From Apoderus coryli (taxonomy: Eukaryota > Arthropoda > Insecta > Coleoptera > Attelabidae), in assembly GCA_911728435.2 (NCBI GenBank), contig OU452203.1:19241651-19305650 (forward strand): DNA of 64,000 nucleotides. Direction: 5' to 3'. The translations under genes and the position numbers were made by a program. The notes beneath the pieces were generated by a model that saw only the letters and a program-made list of their open reading frames with translations, did no database searches and was not told the DNA's origin. Shown here piece by piece: positions 59,736 through 64,000 of the stretch (within the stretch, counting starts at the first letter, position 1; the number at the start of each line of letters is the position of its first letter).

Positions 59736-60498
59736 AAGTCTCTAAGGTAAACATCAAAAAAGTTATGAATGAAAATTTAGCTTAGAAGACATTGTGTGAT
59801 TACTACCCTCTATGTTTTAAAAGATCGTGAGTGTTTTTATTCGATTGCTAAATATCAGCAATTTTAACGCACATATCTGTCACACACGTTTTACAAATTT
59901 GACTGACAGTTAATTGCGAAGTTAATCTCAACATGTTTCATAGCCAATGATAAATTTGAGAGTTTGTCGGTCCTTTTATAGAAAATGCAAGTGAGGTGAG
60001 CATGTTAGCTGATCAGACTGTGTAGAACGATAACGCTTTGGGTAAGCCCTTATCTATAAAAAAACCTTTATATAACACCTACTGATTCCATCCAACGTTT
60101 CATTTAATATGCTCTAACTTCATCAGGGCCTACAAGACAAAAGTCAAAATGCAACATACAGATATACAAATAAAATTAAACTGAATCCAAATCAAGCAGT
60201 GGAGTGCAATTTAATTACGAAAAAAAAAAACACAATCGTCGTCGCCACTATCTTATATAATTAAATTTCAACAACTCCATGGGCATGTTTTGGAGCTTGT
60301 TTACTCCATCATGAGCCTGTCATAATAATACACCAACAACATTTATTACTAAATATACAAGTAAACAAAATAAATTCAATAGTGAATCAATATCAAAAAC
60401 AAAACAAATCACTTAAGTAATTAAAACTTTTACCTACTGAACAATACACAATCAAACTAAAAATAAAAAAAGACAGGCACGAACAACACAACAAATCG
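59736..60498. other. Intron DNA, nothing recognised
   Basis: AT-rich with no coding signal. The Crypton copy begins abruptly at its right end. Confidence 0.35.
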
Positions 60499-61636
60499 AA
60501 TTGGTAAATGTTAAATTGGAAGAAGAGTTTGCTGAACTTGACGGATTGTTAATTTCCACTGTTGAAGAAATTCCTCGCATGGTGTTGATTATTTCACCAT
60601 GGCGTTCTTGGTTAATATTCAAGTACGGTTTAATTGAATTAGAGCTGCTATGTCCTGCTGTGTGATGATTTGGTCCACATATTAATTGTGTTCTTGCCTA
60701 CCGGTATATTGTCAAACCATGTGTCACTTTCGGATTTCCAGAAACGATTTGGTCTCAAGAATAGGCGACTGGAAGTAATATTTTTCTCCCTTTTGGACAA
60801 TAATTTATGGAATAACCGAACAGGGCATGCACTTTCGTTCGCAATATTTGGAACAAGCCACTTACTATTTGTACAACTTTTCGATCCTCCTTGGCATGTT
60901 TTACTGAATATTGGATTGTATTCAATTCTGTTGGTTGGCGTTCCATCATTATTTTTCTCAATCGTGAAATTATCTATAAGCAAATCAGCTGGTTCACCAC
61001 CTCGCCAAGCTAACTCAACAGCTACAATATGGTAAAAATTTTTTGTAAACCTTCTGATGTACATTCATCCCATAATCCAATGATTCTAGCCAAATCACTT
61101 GAACTCAAATTTGATGAACTGCATTTTCGTTTGTTTGGATCCTGCTGTAATCTTTTACGTTTTGCATTTCTTGCATCTCGCGTATTTTTGAATATCACAC
61201 TGGTAAACGGGTCGAATACAATTTTGAAGTCATTGGAGTATTTTTCCTGGAGTAGCCTACTCGTAGTATTCCAAATTGTTTTCACAGTTGCTTCTTTATA
61301 TTCAGTTCCGTCAACTTTTCTCATATTTACCGCATAATCTTTCAATATATTAGCCAAATTATGCAAACTCGTTTCAGCATTCAGTTCGAATTCTCTGGTC
61401 GCACAAAACTCGAGAAATATTTTCCATACATATTTTTTTGATTTGATTGTATTTTTTGTTATATTATTAGATATAATATCATTAATTGCATCGTTAGATG
61501 CAATACCAAATCTTCGCGACATTTTTAAACCAGTTGTCAGTTTGACTTTTAATTAATTTTTAATAAAAAAAAAACACCAAACTGAAAACACCACATGTAG
61601 GGTATTATCGCTGTAATCCAGAGGTGATTGGATGAA
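60499..61636 (-). mobile_element. Crypton-like tyrosine recombinase element, copy 2
   Basis: Two open frames on the minus strand: 61022-61522 (SAM-like N-terminal part; MSRRFGIASNDAINDI, SLHNLANILKDYAVNMRKVD, SSDLARIIGLWDECTSEGLQ) and 60648-61064 (core; VELAWRGGEPADLLIDNFTI, SKWLVPNIANESACPVRLFH). It is nearly identical to copy 1. It keeps 37 bp that copy 1 has lost near 60914-60950, but lacks about 105 bp around 60660 that in copy 1 encode the NHSNR catalytic box. The far C-terminus after LTFTN is replaced by unrelated sequence at 60499. Both copies end homology at the same point (about 61636). Confidence 0.75.
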
Positions 61637-63165
61637 ATTTGATACATGACTTAAAATTAAGTAATTTGATTGGTTACTATATTTAGTAAAAAAATATCAT
61701 GGTAATCATTGGCAGTATCTATAAATCACTTCGATTTCCATGGCAGCCACTGAAAATCGCTGCGCAGCAGTGATTTCCAGGAAATTCTATGATTTTGGCA
61801 ATACATGTACATTTTTGGAGGAGTGCTCACCCCCTTTCGCCTACATGTGGTGGCTATCCGTCAATACGGAGGGTAAGACGAGAGATTATAGATCTCGTGG
61901 AAAGGTGAGTCACCGAATGGATCAAGTTCTGACAGGAATTAAATATACCTAGAATTATATTTTTCCATGGAACATAATGTTGATTACAAATCCTTTTGGA
62001 GGTAAAATAATGTCACAAACGTATTATGTACAGGACGTGACGCAAATCTAATTATAATCTAACATGAAAAATACATAATAGTAGGTAAAGTAAGTACATC
62101 AGGTAGTGTACAGAAAAATATGGGGAAACAACAATTTCGCACATCAAGTAATCCATTAATTCAAACAATAATTACTATAATGAATAAATACCTATACGCA
62201 TACTTTCTAAACAAGCGTTTAAAATTATTGTTCCACTTGTTTAACACAACGCTGTTTTCTTTTCTTAATTATTATTCTTTAATATATCAAATTCTATAAT
62301 ACCTCTGATTATTTATTTATTTATCATATATATTATAATTGTTAACTTTAATTTTATGAAACAATGCAGTAGTGAGACGGGGCGTGTTAACCTTAAAATA
62401 TAACTAAATAAGTATTGTGTCTATTTTATTTTGACCGGATTAGTAAAAAAATCGGTTGTGTCACCCCAAAACTTTCCTGACATGATCTCTAATATTGTAA
62501 AAAAAGGTTACTTGAAATGACGTTTATTAATTCCCGGACTGAGTCGTAATAAAACCCTTTGTGTTTTAGTTGACTTAAATTTATTAAAATACTTAAAACT
62601 AAATAAAACACTTAATTACTAAATTATATTAAAAATGGAAGAGTCTATTATTTCTATTGTTGGTCGTTAATGTATCGTTCTTTTATGATATAAAATATCT
62701 AAGAAAAAGAGATGAAACACACTGAAAAATGCACAACCCTTATCGATGTCGTTATTATCTGTAATACTTGTTTTACCACTGAGAGCACTGATAAGTAAAG
62801 GAAAAACCGATCGTTTTATTGTATGTACAAAACACCTGCATAATAGATAATATTTGTTCAAAACAGAATAATGTAGAATTTTATATACTCGTACAATTTG
62901 TTACAACTATAACCAAAAATATATGGTCTGCGTAACGAAACAGAATTTTAATAATTATTAAATTATTATAAGTTACCAAGATTCCAATGCTATCCCATTC
63001 TTATCTTGGACACAGTGTATATGCGATTTTCCAAATATTGTTTAGCTTGACCTATATATTTACATTTTCTGGAAGGAACACGGTATTCAATAGGCTTTCA
63101 CAAGAGATATTTCTGGTCTCGTCTTGTCTCGATTTCGAGAAGAGACAAGAAAGGCCATTTTTGTA
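61637..63165. other. Intron DNA, nothing recognised
   Basis: A few short frames (61740-61952 +, 62667-62861 -) lack any motif. No repeats recognised. Confidence 0.35.
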
Positions 63166-63934
63166 CGAGGCACGTTTTTTTAGTAAGTACCGTTTTGCGA
63201 TTTCGCCGCCGCAGCGCTACGGTCGGCGTTCCGCGCATGCGCGCTGGTTACCTACATCTGTTGTCTACGCACTGACGCCATTACAGTCTGATTCCTCATT
63301 GTATACGTTGTTTACTGAGTGTTTAAGATGCCTCCGACAATCGTGAGTCCCGCCGATTGTGAAGTACGGGCTGTTATACGATTTCTTAGTGCTAAATGCG
63401 TAAAACCGATCGATATTCATCGTGAGATCTGTGAAGTTTACGGACAAAATTATGAGTGATGGAATGGTAAGGAAATGGCTGAGAGCATTTAAAGATGGCC
63501 GCACAAATGTGCATGATGAAGAACGGAGTGGGCGTCCTTCCGTCGTTAATGAAGATTTGGTGCAGAAAGTGGAGGAAAAGGTGAGAGAAAACAGACGCTT
63601 TACAATTTCATCAATGTGCGACTGCTTTCCTCAATATTCTCGTAGTGTTTTGTATCGCATTGTGACCGAGAACTTGAATTACCGGAAATTGTGTTCACGT
63701 TGGGTTCCAAAAATGTTGACGAATTTGCACAAAACCCAATGTTTAGGCAGTGCATTGACTTTCCTTGAGCGGTACCACAATGAAGGTGAAGATTTTTTAG
63801 ACCGCAATATTCACGGAAATTATGTAGAAAAGTAGATTAAGGTACAGGCTTTCATGTAAAAATAAAATTATTGCGATATCTTTGCACGTCTTTTTTTAAT
63901 TCCAAAACGGTACTTACTTAAAAAACATGCCTCG
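63166..63934 (+). mobile_element. Mariner deletion derivative
   Basis: Inverted ends of about 30 bp (left CGAGGCACGTTTTTTTAGTA, right the complement of CGAGGCATGTTTTTTAAGTA) are flanked by TA (63164-63165 and 63935-63936). The transposase starts at ATG 63328 (MPPTIVSPADCEVRAVIRFL), shifts frame near 63450, continues SDGMVRKWLRAFKDGRTNVH and CSRWVPKMLTNLHKTQ to EGEDFLDRN, and then jumps straight to the usual C-terminal IHGNYVEK with a stop. The whole catalytic domain between these is deleted. It could only move if acted on by an enzyme from elsewhere. Confidence 0.9.
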
Positions 63935-64000
63935 TAATTTTCCGAAAAAAAAGTCCCATTGATCCACACTTTCTATGTGACACTGTAGACTTATTGATAT

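Larger units (their letters stand above)
14723..64000 (+). other. Intronic territory of the putative multi-promoter gene
   Basis: If the exons at 14.7, 38.1 and 56.7 kb belong to one gene, everything to the right edge is intron apart from those exons. This fits the absence of any other convincing host gene here and the heavy load of mobile elements. No downstream common exon was found inside the window. Confidence 0.35.

Overview
The window looks like nuclear DNA from an insect with a large, AT-rich, transposon-filled genome. The evidence is spliced GT-AG genes, insect-type cytochrome c and delta-COP proteins, abundant Tc1/mariner-type elements, and Crypton-type tyrosine recombinases. A beetle is possible, but nothing here proves the order. 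No bacterial or viral genes were recognised.

Layout: Positions 1-11.4 kb are gene-dense. They hold a FAM98-family gene (+, 8 coding exons, 522 aa), the coatomer delta subunit (ARCN1, -, 10 coding exons, 513 aa) tail-to-tail with it, and a somatic-type cytochrome c gene (+, 2 coding exons, 108 aa). An unidentified exon-like ORF lies between FAM98 and delta-COP, and another lies at 0.9-1.1 kb on the minus strand. FAM98 proteins belong to the RNA-processing world, delta-COP to Golgi-ER vesicle traffic and cytochrome c to respiration, so these are housekeeping neighbours with no shared pathway.

From about 13 kb to the right edge, the plus strand carries widely spaced ATG-starting exons at 13.95 kb (plus a small second exon at 14.68 kb), 38.10 kb and 56.67 kb. 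Each open reading frame ends in splice phase 2 at a strong donor. I read these as alternative first exons of one long gene whose common exons lie beyond 64 kb. A further exon-like ORF at 13.34 kb ends in the same phase. The gene is not identified.

The introns are filled with mobile DNA: jockey/CR1-like and RTE-like LINE fragments; long-inverted-repeat mariner relatives (35.8-37.4 kb, 50.3-52.5 kb and a half copy at 21.2 kb); a mariner relic split by a Tc1-like element (53.3-55.6 kb); a mariner deletion derivative (63.2-63.9 kb); two Crypton-like tyrosine recombinase copies (23.4 and 60.5 kb); a hAT-like C-terminus; a THAP-domain pseudogene; two arrays of a 162-175 bp satellite; and a minisatellite at 17.7 kb.

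The most interesting signal is a scattered set of hammerhead-ribozyme-like motifs (4.5, 4.7, 21.1, 38.3 and 49.4 kb, and a degenerate one at 29.4 kb). They have a CUGANGA core, a stem II hairpin, a GAAA box and a self-complementary stem III, as known from Penelope-like elements and metazoan retrozymes. One pair forms an inverted repeat inside the last intron of the FAM98 gene.
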